Source of the DNA: an uncultured Cytophaga sp.
GTDB taxonomy: Bacteria > Bacteroidota > Bacteroidia > Cytophagales > Cytophagaceae
Reading direction: 5' to 3'
Assembly (NCBI RefSeq): GCF_937863595.1
Contig: NZ_CALMGQ010000176.1
Span: forward strand, 1 to 35,561
Length of the DNA stretch: 35,561 bases
Below are positions 6,169 through 13,817 of this stretch, in pieces. Within the stretch, counting starts at the first letter, position 1. Each line of letters opens with the position of its first letter. The notes beneath the pieces were generated by a model, which made no database searches, was not told where the DNA came from, and worked only from the letters and a program-made list of their open reading frames with translations. The position numbers and the translations under genes are program-made.

Positions 6169-8115
6169 TTGTTTAAAATTTTATCTGTCCCTATTTTGAA
6201 ATCATATACTACCTATACTAAACTAGATCGCCCGTTTTTCAGCTTATCCGAAATTATAAGTTTTCCCATTTTTCCAATCGCTGCCATTGCATTGGTATCA
6301 TTCGGTATCTTGTTTTTTGTTGGGCTTACGGTCATGTTGCTAGCCAATGTGGCTATTTCCGTCGTGTTGACGTTTATTTTCCATGGACTGAAAAACGCAT
6401 CGCCCAACGGATCACGAAATGTTCATTCGGGTATTCCAGGTTTGATTGTTATACTTTCCTTATTACCTACTTTTTTAGTGATTCTTGGCATTATATTAAT
6501 CACCAATGTTGGCGTCTATATTGGTGTTACGTTTTTGCATACAGGCGTTTTTTACGATTTGTATTTTTATATCTGGTTGTTTGTACTGTTGGGTGTACCT
6601 ATTTTATATTTTGTAGGTATTGAATTGAACTATCGTTTTCAATTATATAAGCAGGCCTATTATTTTACACCCTTACCGTTAGATATTATACACGATTACG
6701 AATTGCTAACAACAAATGTGGCATTGGCTTTTCTGCAAACTGAAAAGAAGTTGATGGCAACACTTACTGTGGGTATTCGCAAAGATGTAGAACATATTGG
6801 CAAGCTGATTGGCTTGTCTGTATCGGAGCGGAATAACTATCTGTATGAACCTATGTATGGTGCAAGGGTATATATTCCTAAAGAAACGAATCGGTTGAGA
6901 ATTTCTTGGTATTCGGTTATGGAAGATACGTATTATGAAGACGAAATTGATTTTCCATTTAATTCACTTGTCTATGTAGAGGAAAAATATCCCTCGGACG
7001 TCTCTAAATTTTTGCGTGGTAAAAAAACAGATCGTGTAACACTTGCGTTGTTGAAGGGTGGAAGGATTGAACTTTTCAACAAGCAGCAAATTTTGTTGGA
7101 GCCCGTGCTTCTGAAATCAGTTGTGGTTTCAGAAGAAAAGAAAAAACATCAGATTGAGTCGTTGGCTTATTTGTATCCGAAAAAAAATCTGCCTAAGCAA
7201 ATTGAGGTCATTAACAAATCACATACAATTGAAAAACGAGCGGAGCTTTCAAATTTTCAATGCAACTGGCAAATCACAGGTACAGGTCTTGTGGGGCATA
7301 ATATAGAAATAAAGGATGTTCGAAATAATTATAGGACAAGTGATCCGATTCCATTCACTATTTTTGAACGGCGACCATTACCGATATTTTTTGAAATTGA
7401 TTACCGTAAAAATACATGGCTTCATATTTTTATTGATGCAGAGAAATTGTTTGGTCTGATACAAGCAGCATCCGATAAAGAAGTAATGCTGAGCTTTGAC
7501 TTTGCACTTGATGTGGAGACAGGGGCTGCAAAACTGACAATTAAAAATAATGACATTGTTTTGCCTTTTACTGCCTGGGAGAAAAAAATAATTGAACACC
7601 GGTGGAAAGAAGCCAAAGAAGAAATTATACAAGATAATGCGTTTATAATTAAAAATAATTTCTTAAAAGAAATTTATGAATTGCTTGTTGCTAAAGAGTA
7701 TGTGGGAGCACAACAGGTATGTAAAAAAGCACTGGAAGCATATCCCTATTTTCCGATGATTTATTTTTACGAAGCACGCTTACTTTGGTATACGGATGGC
7801 TGTGAAGCTTGCTATGCAAAGAAACCGTATTTTCTAGAGAAAACAAAAACGGATCCACATGCATTGGCTCATATCTATAATCATTACGGTTGTTTGTATG
7901 ATGAAGAAAAGCGTTATGCCGAATCGCTTGCGTGTTTTCAAAGTGCCCATGCCAGTTATCCGAAAGAAGTAATATATGTAGCTAATATTGCAGAAGTATA
8001 TTATAAAATGAAGAATGCTAAAAAGGCATTGCACTATGCAAACAAATGTATCGAGAAAGAATTTACATCGGAGATGGTGGAAGAAATTATTGCAAATAAA
8101 GGAGTGATGGTTTAA
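6169..8115 (+). CDS. multi-pass membrane protein with C-terminal TPR module
   Basis: A 648-residue protein. Residues 33-71, 89-123 and 129-150 are strongly hydrophobic and give about four membrane spans. Between the first and second groups is HGLKNASPNGSRN (72-84), a signature shared with the 260-aa protein at 20604. Residues ~170-330 form a beta-rich soluble domain (ISWYSVMEDTYYEDEIDFPF, GGRIELFNKQQILLEP), also similar to that protein. Residues 504-648 are a TPR module (YEARLLW, GCLYDEEKRYAESLACF, YVANIAEVYYK, IIANKG) nearly superposable on the end of the giant at 29071. No ATG is available: the frame opens at TGA 6151 and the first start is TTG at 6169. Function unknown; likely a membrane-anchored scaffold in this block. 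Confidence 0.8.
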   Translation: MFKILSVPILKSYTTYTKLDRPFFSLSEIISFPIFPIAAIALVSFGILFFVGLTVMLLANVAISVVLTFIFHGLKNASPNGSRNVHSGIPGLIVILSLLPTFLVILGIILITNVGVYIGVTFLHTGVFYDLYFYIWLFVLLGVPILYFVGIELNYRFQLYKQAYYFTPLPLDIIHDYELLTTNVALAFLQTEKKLMATLTVGIRKDVEHIGKLIGLSVSERNNYLYEPMYGARVYIPKETNRLRISWYSVMEDTYYEDEIDFPFNSLVYVEEKYPSDVSKFLRGKKTDRVTLALLKGGRIELFNKQQILLEPVLLKSVVVSEEKKKHQIESLAYLYPKKNLPKQIEVINKSHTIEKRAELSNFQCNWQITGTGLVGHNIEIKDVRNNYRTSDPIPFTIFERRPLPIFFEIDYRKNTWLHIFIDAEKLFGLIQAASDKEVMLSFDFALDVETGAAKLTIKNNDIVLPFTAWEKKIIEHRWKEAKEEIIQDNAFIIKNNFLKEIYELLVAKEYVGAQQVCKKALEAYPYFPMIYFYEARLLWYTDGCEACYAKKPYFLEKTKTDPHALAHIYNHYGCLYDEEKRYAESLACFQSAHASYPKEVIYVANIAEVYYKMKNAKKALHYANKCIEKEFTSEMVEEIIANKGVMV

Positions 8116-8164
8116 TAATGGTTTATACGAGTTCTTTTCAAGAACAAATTAATACATATCTATT

Positions 8165-9778
8165 GTGGCAAAAATAACATTAAAAAAAACACAGCAGCTT
8201 GTATTGGAAAACTCCAAGCAGGCGCTAATCAAAACCATTTCGGAAAGCATGATGAAGCAACCGGCCGTAGATGATGAAATAGCCTGGCTGTTGTTGGAGT
8301 TTACGCTGGAATATCCGTTTCCGCCAACGATTGGTTTTGCGCAGAAAGAAGAACTCGAACGCATAACCAACCCCGACGAACATCCGCTTGTTTGTTATAA
8401 CAATGCCGATCTTGAATATTTTAGCGAGAACCAAAATATTAATCTTGAATTCGATCCGTATCAAGAATTGTTTGATACAGCGGATCAACTGTTAGAAGAA
8501 ATTGAATACGAAGACAGGCAGCCATTTATATTTCAGTTGTATGTTGATGTGTGTAAAGCCTTGATGCTAGAATCTGTCAAGTGGACACATCTCAATCTTG
8601 CTGCTGATTTTCATGTGACCGCGCAGGATTATGAGATGTTCGATGGGATAGACTATCTTAAAAAGTTGTTGCCAAAGAAAACCTTCAATAAAATTCAGAA
8701 AAAACTTGATGCATACGATAAGAAAAATAACGATGTGTATGTAAATGATGAAACCATCATTAAAGTTAATGCAGTTATAGCGCAGGAAGCCAATCGATAT
8801 GAGGAGCTACTTGCAACACTAGCAATGGATACATTTGTTGATATCTATACGGTTGATGAAATTTATTTTATTCAACCGTATTATGTTGAAATGCATATGC
8901 ACAAGCGGGCTGATGATATTGATTGGGAGCTTAGTAAGAATAGACCTGAAAATCAATTGTTTTATTATCACTATAAACTACGTAATAATGTTCCACAGTT
9001 GGTAGATTATTACCATGAAGGTAAGCTTATATGGAGGCGTATTTTTCAAGAAAAGGGAGGTGTGTTTACTGCTTATAAGTTTTTATTAAAGAGCGGAATA
9101 CCTAAATTTGATTCGTATGCAGTATTGAAACCAATTTCTGATGATACGGATATATATGAAAAATATTCAGAAGGTCATTATAATGAAACAACGTATCATA
9201 AAAATGAGAAACAACAAATTATACATGCAAGGTATCTTCGAAGTATGTTTTTTGTTGGTCATAAATCGGACGCAACGTTTGAATATGATTTTGAATATAA
9301 GAATGACGAGTTGTTTCAAATTATAGGTCTGAATGAGAATGGTAAAAGGACTGTTTATTATTGTAAAGATGAGTCGTTTATGGATGAAACCATAAATGAT
9401 TTTATTGAACATATTTGGGCGTTTATGCATTCGAAATTGAACGGTCGATCCCTAGAGAATCTGGATGCGGTAGTGTTGGAATATGATCAGACCTTAGCGC
9501 TTTATTTTAATATCCATTTGGTGTTAAATAAGCAGATGGTAACTATTTCTACCTATGAACAATATGAAGATGATTCGGCAATGATGAATCTTACGGTGTA
9601 TATGATGAAGAGTACCAAGTCTGCTCTTTTTGAATATATGACTAGAGAAAAGGCTGCAGGCTATATGAATGAAACGCATACACGCCTTTGTTCAACGTTG
9701 TCGCAACGCATTACAGATACGTTTCAGGTGTCGGTTCCGGTGGTAACCAAATATATACATGATGCATTGGATTTGTAG
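8165..9778 (+). CDS. 537-aa protein of unknown function (domain order A-B-C)
   Basis: Unrecognised family. The N-terminal domain A (residues ~36-170) reads DDEIAWLLLEFTLEYPFPPTIGF and VCYNNADLEYFSENQN, ending with a helix around DVCKALMLESVKW. Domain B (~185-430) is beta-rich: YKFLLKSGIPKFDSY, TTYHKNEKQQIIHAR, ATFEYDFEYKNDELFQIIGL, TINDFIEHIWAFM. Both are related to the 399-aa protein at 11429, but there B precedes A. A ~100-residue C-terminal domain C (LEYDQTLALYFNIHLVLN ...) is absent there. No signal peptide or membrane span. The start is GTG at 8165, since a stop lies at 8150-8152 and there is no ATG between. It follows the membrane/TPR gene after 49 bases, probably in the same operon. 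Confidence 0.75.
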   Translation: MAKITLKKTQQLVLENSKQALIKTISESMMKQPAVDDEIAWLLLEFTLEYPFPPTIGFAQKEELERITNPDEHPLVCYNNADLEYFSENQNINLEFDPYQELFDTADQLLEEIEYEDRQPFIFQLYVDVCKALMLESVKWTHLNLAADFHVTAQDYEMFDGIDYLKKLLPKKTFNKIQKKLDAYDKKNNDVYVNDETIIKVNAVIAQEANRYEELLATLAMDTFVDIYTVDEIYFIQPYYVEMHMHKRADDIDWELSKNRPENQLFYYHYKLRNNVPQLVDYYHEGKLIWRRIFQEKGGVFTAYKFLLKSGIPKFDSYAVLKPISDDTDIYEKYSEGHYNETTYHKNEKQQIIHARYLRSMFFVGHKSDATFEYDFEYKNDELFQIIGLNENGKRTVYYCKDESFMDETINDFIEHIWAFMHSKLNGRSLENLDAVVLEYDQTLALYFNIHLVLNKQMVTISTYEQYEDDSAMMNLTVYMMKSTKSALFEYMTREKAAGYMNETHTRLCSTLSQRITDTFQVSVPVVTKYIHDALDL

Positions 9779-9891
9779 CTGAGGCTAGCGGCTATACCCC
9801 TTAAGATTTGATTCATTTAGAACCGGCAATTCATAATTCATTTCGCCACAGCAATTCATAACTAATCATTCATAACTCATAATTTAAAAAA
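9779..9891. repeat. short ATTCATAA repeats
   Basis: ATTCATAA-type words (AATTCATAATTCAT, ATTCATAAC, CATTCATAACTCAT) occur five times in about 60 bases around 9829-9885, interrupted by TTCGCCACAGC. This looks like slippage-generated low-complexity spacer just upstream of the gene at 9892. Confidence 0.5.
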
Positions 9892-10677
9892 ATGGTCTTA
9901 GGTGTTTATTGGTATTATGGTTTTCCGACAGATTTGTATACGTTCGAATTCTTAAGCTATCGGAAAGGGCTCGGTGGGCATGCAGATGCTCCAGCAGAAT
10001 TATTGGTGAATGTTGAATCGGATAACGTAGATTCGATTGTTGAATCGCTGAGAGCGCTTGTGGCGAAATATGACGCTGCATTTGTTTTTATATATAAGTT
10101 GGGTAACAGCCTACAAATTGGCACCGGTAGTTACAACATGCATGATTATGAATTTGAGGTTGCACGTAAAATTGAAGCCATCTTAAAAGATGCACAAGCG
10201 ATAAAAGTAGAACAGCATTATCTGAATGATGCTGAATTGATTCGCTTATTTCATGAAAAAGACAATGCTGCTTGGACACTCAAAAAACACTTTGATCGGG
10301 TTTCTTCTTCCATGAAGAAATACAATGCAGAGACTGCCTGTCTTCGTTTTGATTGCAATATTGCGGCAAGTGATAAGGAAGGCTTTTTAAATGGATTGCT
10401 AGCTGTTACAGAAGCTGCCAATATTCATGCGGTATTTTATAAAGAAAAAAAATGTGGTGATCGATATAATTTGATGGTCTTTTTTACAAATGGTCGTCAG
10501 GGTGTAGGCTTGAAGCCAAAGCAAAAGGTACATCTTGAATTTCTTGAAAAGGGCATGGATACATTGATTGAGAAGCATGCTGTTGTAATTGGATTTATAG
10601 CAGGCTTTGATGAAAATTATCCAAAAGGAGATTATATTGTATTGAAAATAGTGGATTCGGAATTTGTTTTAGACTAA
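9892..10677 (+). CDS. 261-aa protein of unknown function
   Basis: I do not recognise a named family. It opens with a striking aromatic, glycine-rich stretch, GVYWYYGFPTDLYTFEFL then RKGLGGHADAPAELL, followed by an alternating alpha/beta arrangement (VDSIVESLRALVAKYDAAFVFIYKLG). A second half, MKKYNAETACLRFDCNIAASDK then AANIHAVFYKEKKCG, repeats a similar strand-helix-strand rhythm, suggesting two related ferredoxin-like halves. No signal peptide and no membrane span. It is followed after 38 bases by the DUF6557-like gene in the same direction, so the two are probably cotranscribed. Confidence 0.75.
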   Translation: MVLGVYWYYGFPTDLYTFEFLSYRKGLGGHADAPAELLVNVESDNVDSIVESLRALVAKYDAAFVFIYKLGNSLQIGTGSYNMHDYEFEVARKIEAILKDAQAIKVEQHYLNDAELIRLFHEKDNAAWTLKKHFDRVSSSMKKYNAETACLRFDCNIAASDKEGFLNGLLAVTEAANIHAVFYKEKKCGDRYNLMVFFTNGRQGVGLKPKQKVHLEFLEKGMDTLIEKHAVVIGFIAGFDENYPKGDYIVLKIVDSEFVLD

Positions 10678-10715
10678 TCATTGGTCTGTTAAGTAAAGTG
10701 AAATAGTAGCGGCGT

Positions 10716-11234
10716 ATGCAGTTTATTGAATTAATAAAAAACAATAATTGGTTGAATGTATCGGAAACGTTTTTAGCGAGCTATCCAGACGAAGCAGATG
10801 TGATGGATGAATATGAAAATATCTTCCAACAACTTCAAGAGATGGATGCGGAAGTATGTTCCATTCAAATTAAACTCGAGTGGTTTCATCATGAAGAATC
10901 TAATACTCCAGCATATGTAGAAGTTTCAGGAATAGATACCCTTGCAACAGAGCAACAGATAGAATGCCTTGCATTAGAATATCTTGCTTGGCGCAAGTGG
11001 CTGGGAATGTCGATTGAAGAAAAAACACGTGCTGATTTTACAGCAATAGAAATCATCACACATTGTTTGTATGAAATGACTTTTGTCGGTTATGATGAAA
11101 CGGAAATTCAAGCAGCGTTTTTGGAATTCAATGCATCGATTGACGCGCTAGATGCCTTAACCGATGAAGAAAAGCTGCATAATACAAGATCCCTTGATGA
11201 TTTGAAGCAAGGGCTGTATGAAGAAGAATCGTAA
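10716..11234 (+). CDS. DUF6557-like protein
   Basis: 172 residues, acidic, soluble. The layout resembles DUF6557 proteins of Bacteroidota: an N-terminal helix (FIELIKNNNWLNVSETFLASYPDEADVMDEYENIF quoted by core NWLNVSETFLASYP), strands carrying a Glu-rich substrate-like edge (EVCSIQIKLEW, AYVEVSGI), then the conserved EYLAWRKWLGM and the signature AIEIITHCLYEMTFVGYDE. The function of the family is unknown; members often occur in clusters of small soluble proteins near secreted toxins. The C-terminus is charged and probably disordered. The + strand run ends here; the next gene is convergent, separated by a large inverted repeat. Confidence 0.7.
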   Translation: MQFIELIKNNNWLNVSETFLASYPDEADVMDEYENIFQQLQEMDAEVCSIQIKLEWFHHEESNTPAYVEVSGIDTLATEQQIECLALEYLAWRKWLGMSIEEKTRADFTAIEIITHCLYEMTFVGYDETEIQAAFLEFNASIDALDALTDEEKLHNTRSLDDLKQGLYEEES

Positions 11235-11264
11235 TAGATTTTTTAAAGCGTTATTGGCGCTCCC

Positions 11265-11415
11265 CATTCTAGCCTAAATACTTTTCCACTCGTTGTTGTG
11301 CCTTTTCGGCCAACAACCAACTGCTGTGTGATGTTAATTCAATGATTCTTTATTGACGCATTATAACGGATAGGCTAGCGGGTTGTTGGCCAGAAAAGGC
11401 GCAACAGTGAGTTTA
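11265..11415. repeat. large inverted repeat between convergent genes
   Basis: Two family B palindromes lie in opposite orientation. The left one has GTTGTTGTGCC (11292-11302) and GGCCAACAAC (11308-11317), preceded by TAGCCTA. The right one has GGTTGTTGGCC-agaaaa-GGCGCAACAG (11381-11407), preceded by TAGGCTAGC. The left block (about 11270-11318) and right block (about 11370-11410) are thus complementary to each other as well as internally, around an AT-rich core at 11330-11365. The position between two converging genes fits a bidirectional transcription end. Confidence 0.6.
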
Positions 11416-11428
11416 GCTGTGCATCAGA

Positions 11429-12628
11429 CTACTTTTTATACTCCTTCATTCGTTCATAAAAATACTTTACATCATAGGAATTTGCTTCGCGCGCTACTAC
11501 TAAATAATCTTTAGAAATACGGAAGGCTTTAGAAAAGTCTTCCTCCATCAATCGTTTGCACACACCTAGGTATACTTGTTTTATTATTTCATCCCAATAC
11601 TCAAAAGTCTCTTTGTTGTATTTAAAAAAGTCATACGCTCTGTAATATTGTAGATATAGATATTGCATCTTTTCCTCATATAAATTTACTGGCAATGTAT
11701 TCTCATCGGAATAATAACGCAGGTCTGGTGTGTTGTATAATTCATGAAGTTGAAGTGTTTCAAACGGGCCTGGTAGGTCTGGCACAACACCAATAGCCAA
11801 TTCAGGCGGAAAGGCTTCAGGCATCGCATATTTCAACATCAAACAATAAACTTCTTCATCAATTCGAACATGTTGTTGAATTTGTTCGCAAATACGTGTG
11901 ACTAGAAAATCTTCTATTTTTTTGAACGTTTCTTCTAGTGTTTGATTTGCGTATGGTCGTTTAAATAAAATTTCAGGCAACTCTCTAGGAACATCTCTGT
12001 CTTTTCCAAATTCTTTTATAAGATCAATGTTGCCTTCCGTATCGTAATCGAACGTTACATCGCAGGTGTAAGAAAATTGCGTATCCTTCTGCTGATAACC
12101 AATAACGCGGCCATTAGCCGTGTGATATTCTTTCAATTTGATTTGGGCGTATTTACAAGATAGATAAAAATCGGGTAATCCATTTTTGAAAAAGGTATAA
12201 CAAATGTTCCCATGATGATGTGGAAACGTATGATGAACATAGCGTTCCATACTTTTATGGTAATTCTCTTCATACCAAAAAATGGTTTCAAAACAATTGT
12301 TGTTTTCATCGTATAGGCTGCGATGTACTATTTGATTTGTTTCTGAATCAATGGTAAACGTGTAGCATTTTTCATACGGAGTATTAACCTCTTTTACATC
12401 GGTTACAAACAATAATGCGCGTTCTTCTGAGGTGATGTATTCATTTCTAAGAAGGTTCTCAAACGGTTCGATCTCAAATAGTGGATGCCTTGCCATGCGT
12501 GTGACAAGCGATTTCTTTTGAAAAATAATCTCTTTCAAATTATTAAAAACAACTTGGAAATTGCTGTGTTCTTCCAATGTTTTTTCAACGATGGCTGCTA
12601 GGTTATTATTCATCACGATCTGTTGCAT
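11429..12628 (-). CDS. 399-aa protein of unknown function (domain order B-A)
   Basis: The only - strand gene within the left half of the block. Residues ~40-250 match domain B of the 537-aa protein: CYTFFKNGLPDFYLSCK, LKEYHTANGRVIGYQ, CDVTFDYDTEGNIDLIKEFG, TLEETFKKIEDFLVTRI. Residues ~258-399 match domain A: IDEEVYCLMLKYAMPEAFPP, ELYNTPDLRYYSDENTLPVN, LGVCKRLMEEDFSKA. Domain C is missing. Soluble, acidic, no signal peptide. The function is unknown. It is divergent from the gene at 12733, with 104 AT-rich bases between the two starts holding both promoters. The swapped order argues that A and B are independent folding units. Confidence 0.75.
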   Translation of the reverse strand: MQQIVMNNNLAAIVEKTLEEHSNFQVVFNNLKEIIFQKKSLVTRMARHPLFEIEPFENLLRNEYITSEERALLFVTDVKEVNTPYEKCYTFTIDSETNQIVHRSLYDENNNCFETIFWYEENYHKSMERYVHHTFPHHHGNICYTFFKNGLPDFYLSCKYAQIKLKEYHTANGRVIGYQQKDTQFSYTCDVTFDYDTEGNIDLIKEFGKDRDVPRELPEILFKRPYANQTLEETFKKIEDFLVTRICEQIQQHVRIDEEVYCLMLKYAMPEAFPPELAIGVVPDLPGPFETLQLHELYNTPDLRYYSDENTLPVNLYEEKMQYLYLQYYRAYDFFKYNKETFEYWDEIIKQVYLGVCKRLMEEDFSKAFRISKDYLVVAREANSYDVKYFYERMKEYKK

Positions 12629-12732
12629 TCAGGTTCATAAACTAAAAGTAGAAGAATAAACGGTTAATTAAAATAGATGTTGTATATTTTAGTTGTCGTT
12701 TATTCGCAATTAAATATATAATTTTAACAATC

Positions 12733-13473
12733 ATGGAACAATCAAATGAAGCAGAAGGTGCAACACAAGCGTATCTTGGAGATTTAGGTAAAACAAAAGA
12801 AATAGACGCACTGGTACAGATTCCACAATCGGATCGGGATGAAAAATGGAATGAAACATTTTTAGCGCTTGTTACTCAGGCAAGCTTCCGTTGTGGTGAT
12901 CCTCAAGTAATCAACGGTCCCGATGGCTTTCCTTATTTTCAATTGTTTTTGCCTGAACCCAATAAAAGTTTTCAGTGCTTTGTGATAGAAAATATGAAGA
13001 ATGATTTTTTATTGGAGGTAGGTTTTGGTGTGGTTATTAATCCGAGTTCAGATAGTGCCGATTGGGTATTTTCAAATGGAGATATTTTGAACCTTCAGCT
13101 GAATAAAACATTTTATAGTACAGAGCCAACATCGTTTTCTAAAACAAAATCCGTTGAAATACTTACAGAAAGTGAACAGGTGATGGTTGCACAGCCGAAT
13201 GAAAAACTCTTGCCTGCTTCAACCCGAAAACTGTTGCGTGACTATTTGATTCGTATCGGTTTGGCTGAACCGAAAGTGTTGTTGCTGATGCGTACCTTGA
13301 AGGATGGCTCTGGTGTTTCACAAAATATTGTATTCAACATTACGCCAGAACAATTTGAAAACGAAAATAGCTACCAATCTGTTTTACGCGTAATCTCTTG
13401 GTATTTGCCCCGTCATTATTCGGTTGTCGGTATGTCTGAAAAAACCTTAGGGAATGATTTTGTGGCTTTGTAG
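12733..13473 (+). CDS. 246-aa protein of unknown function
   Basis: A soluble protein with a well-formed core that looks conserved rather than orphan: AYLGDLGKTKEIDALVQIP at the N-terminus, then ASFRCGDPQVINGPDGFPYF, FVIENMKNDFLLEVGFGVVI and DWVFSNGDILNLQL. The C-terminal ~85 residues (LPASTRKLLRDYLIRIGLAEPKV ... VISWYLPRHYSVVGM) form a separate alpha/beta part. I believe similar proteins exist in other Bacteroidota but know no function. No signal peptide. Divergent from the 399-aa gene. Followed by 344 non-coding bases that carry two direct copies of a palindromic element. Confidence 0.75.
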   Translation: MEQSNEAEGATQAYLGDLGKTKEIDALVQIPQSDRDEKWNETFLALVTQASFRCGDPQVINGPDGFPYFQLFLPEPNKSFQCFVIENMKNDFLLEVGFGVVINPSSDSADWVFSNGDILNLQLNKTFYSTEPTSFSKTKSVEILTESEQVMVAQPNEKLLPASTRKLLRDYLIRIGLAEPKVLLLMRTLKDGSGVSQNIVFNITPEQFENENSYQSVLRVISWYLPRHYSVVGMSEKTLGNDFVAL

Positions 13474-13484
13474 AAAAGTATACA

Positions 13485-13680
13485 TTTCTTTCGGCGTTTG
13501 TTGTGTGTTCCCGCTAGTTGAACTCTTGTATAATGAACAAAATTATCGCGGGGCACCACTGATAGAAATTCCAAATTTCAAAAAATAAATCCCAAACAAC
13601 AGTTTCCTTTCTTCTCGGTTTTTGGTGTTCCCGCCTCTACTGCACGATGTATAATGAACGAAACAATCGGCGGGGCAGCA
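13485..13680. repeat. two direct copies of a ~75-bp element (family C)
   Basis: Copy 1 (13485-13558) and copy 2 (13603-13678) share GTGTTCCCGC, then TGTATAATGAAC, then an ATCGCGGGGCA-like end. Within each copy CCCGC pairs with GCGGG, so each can form a hairpin with a ~35-base loop carrying TATAATGAAC. Between them is A-rich spacer. They lie between two + strand genes. Downstream, 13693-13721 has a GATGGTCTGTGTGT ... CCATGGTG palindrome also found at 20020-20047. The rest of the gap to 13817 is AT-rich leader, with a weak TTG-20-TAACTTTA promoter candidate near 13750-13783. Confidence 0.65.
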
Positions 13681-13817
13681 ACAACTACTGGTTGATGGTC
13701 TGTGTGTAACAGTCCATGGTGAAAAAACTGAATTTTAAGCGGGTCGTTTTGGTTGATTTTTTCACCATTTTATACTAACTTTAACAGTATATTTTATACC
13801 TCATAAAAATATTTAAA

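Noticed and set aside
13500..13700. Sigma-70 promoters suggested by TATAAT in the two family C copies
   Set aside because: Bacteroidota primary promoters use TAnnTTTG rather than TATAAT, and no suitable upstream element is spaced correctly; the word is conserved as part of the repeat.
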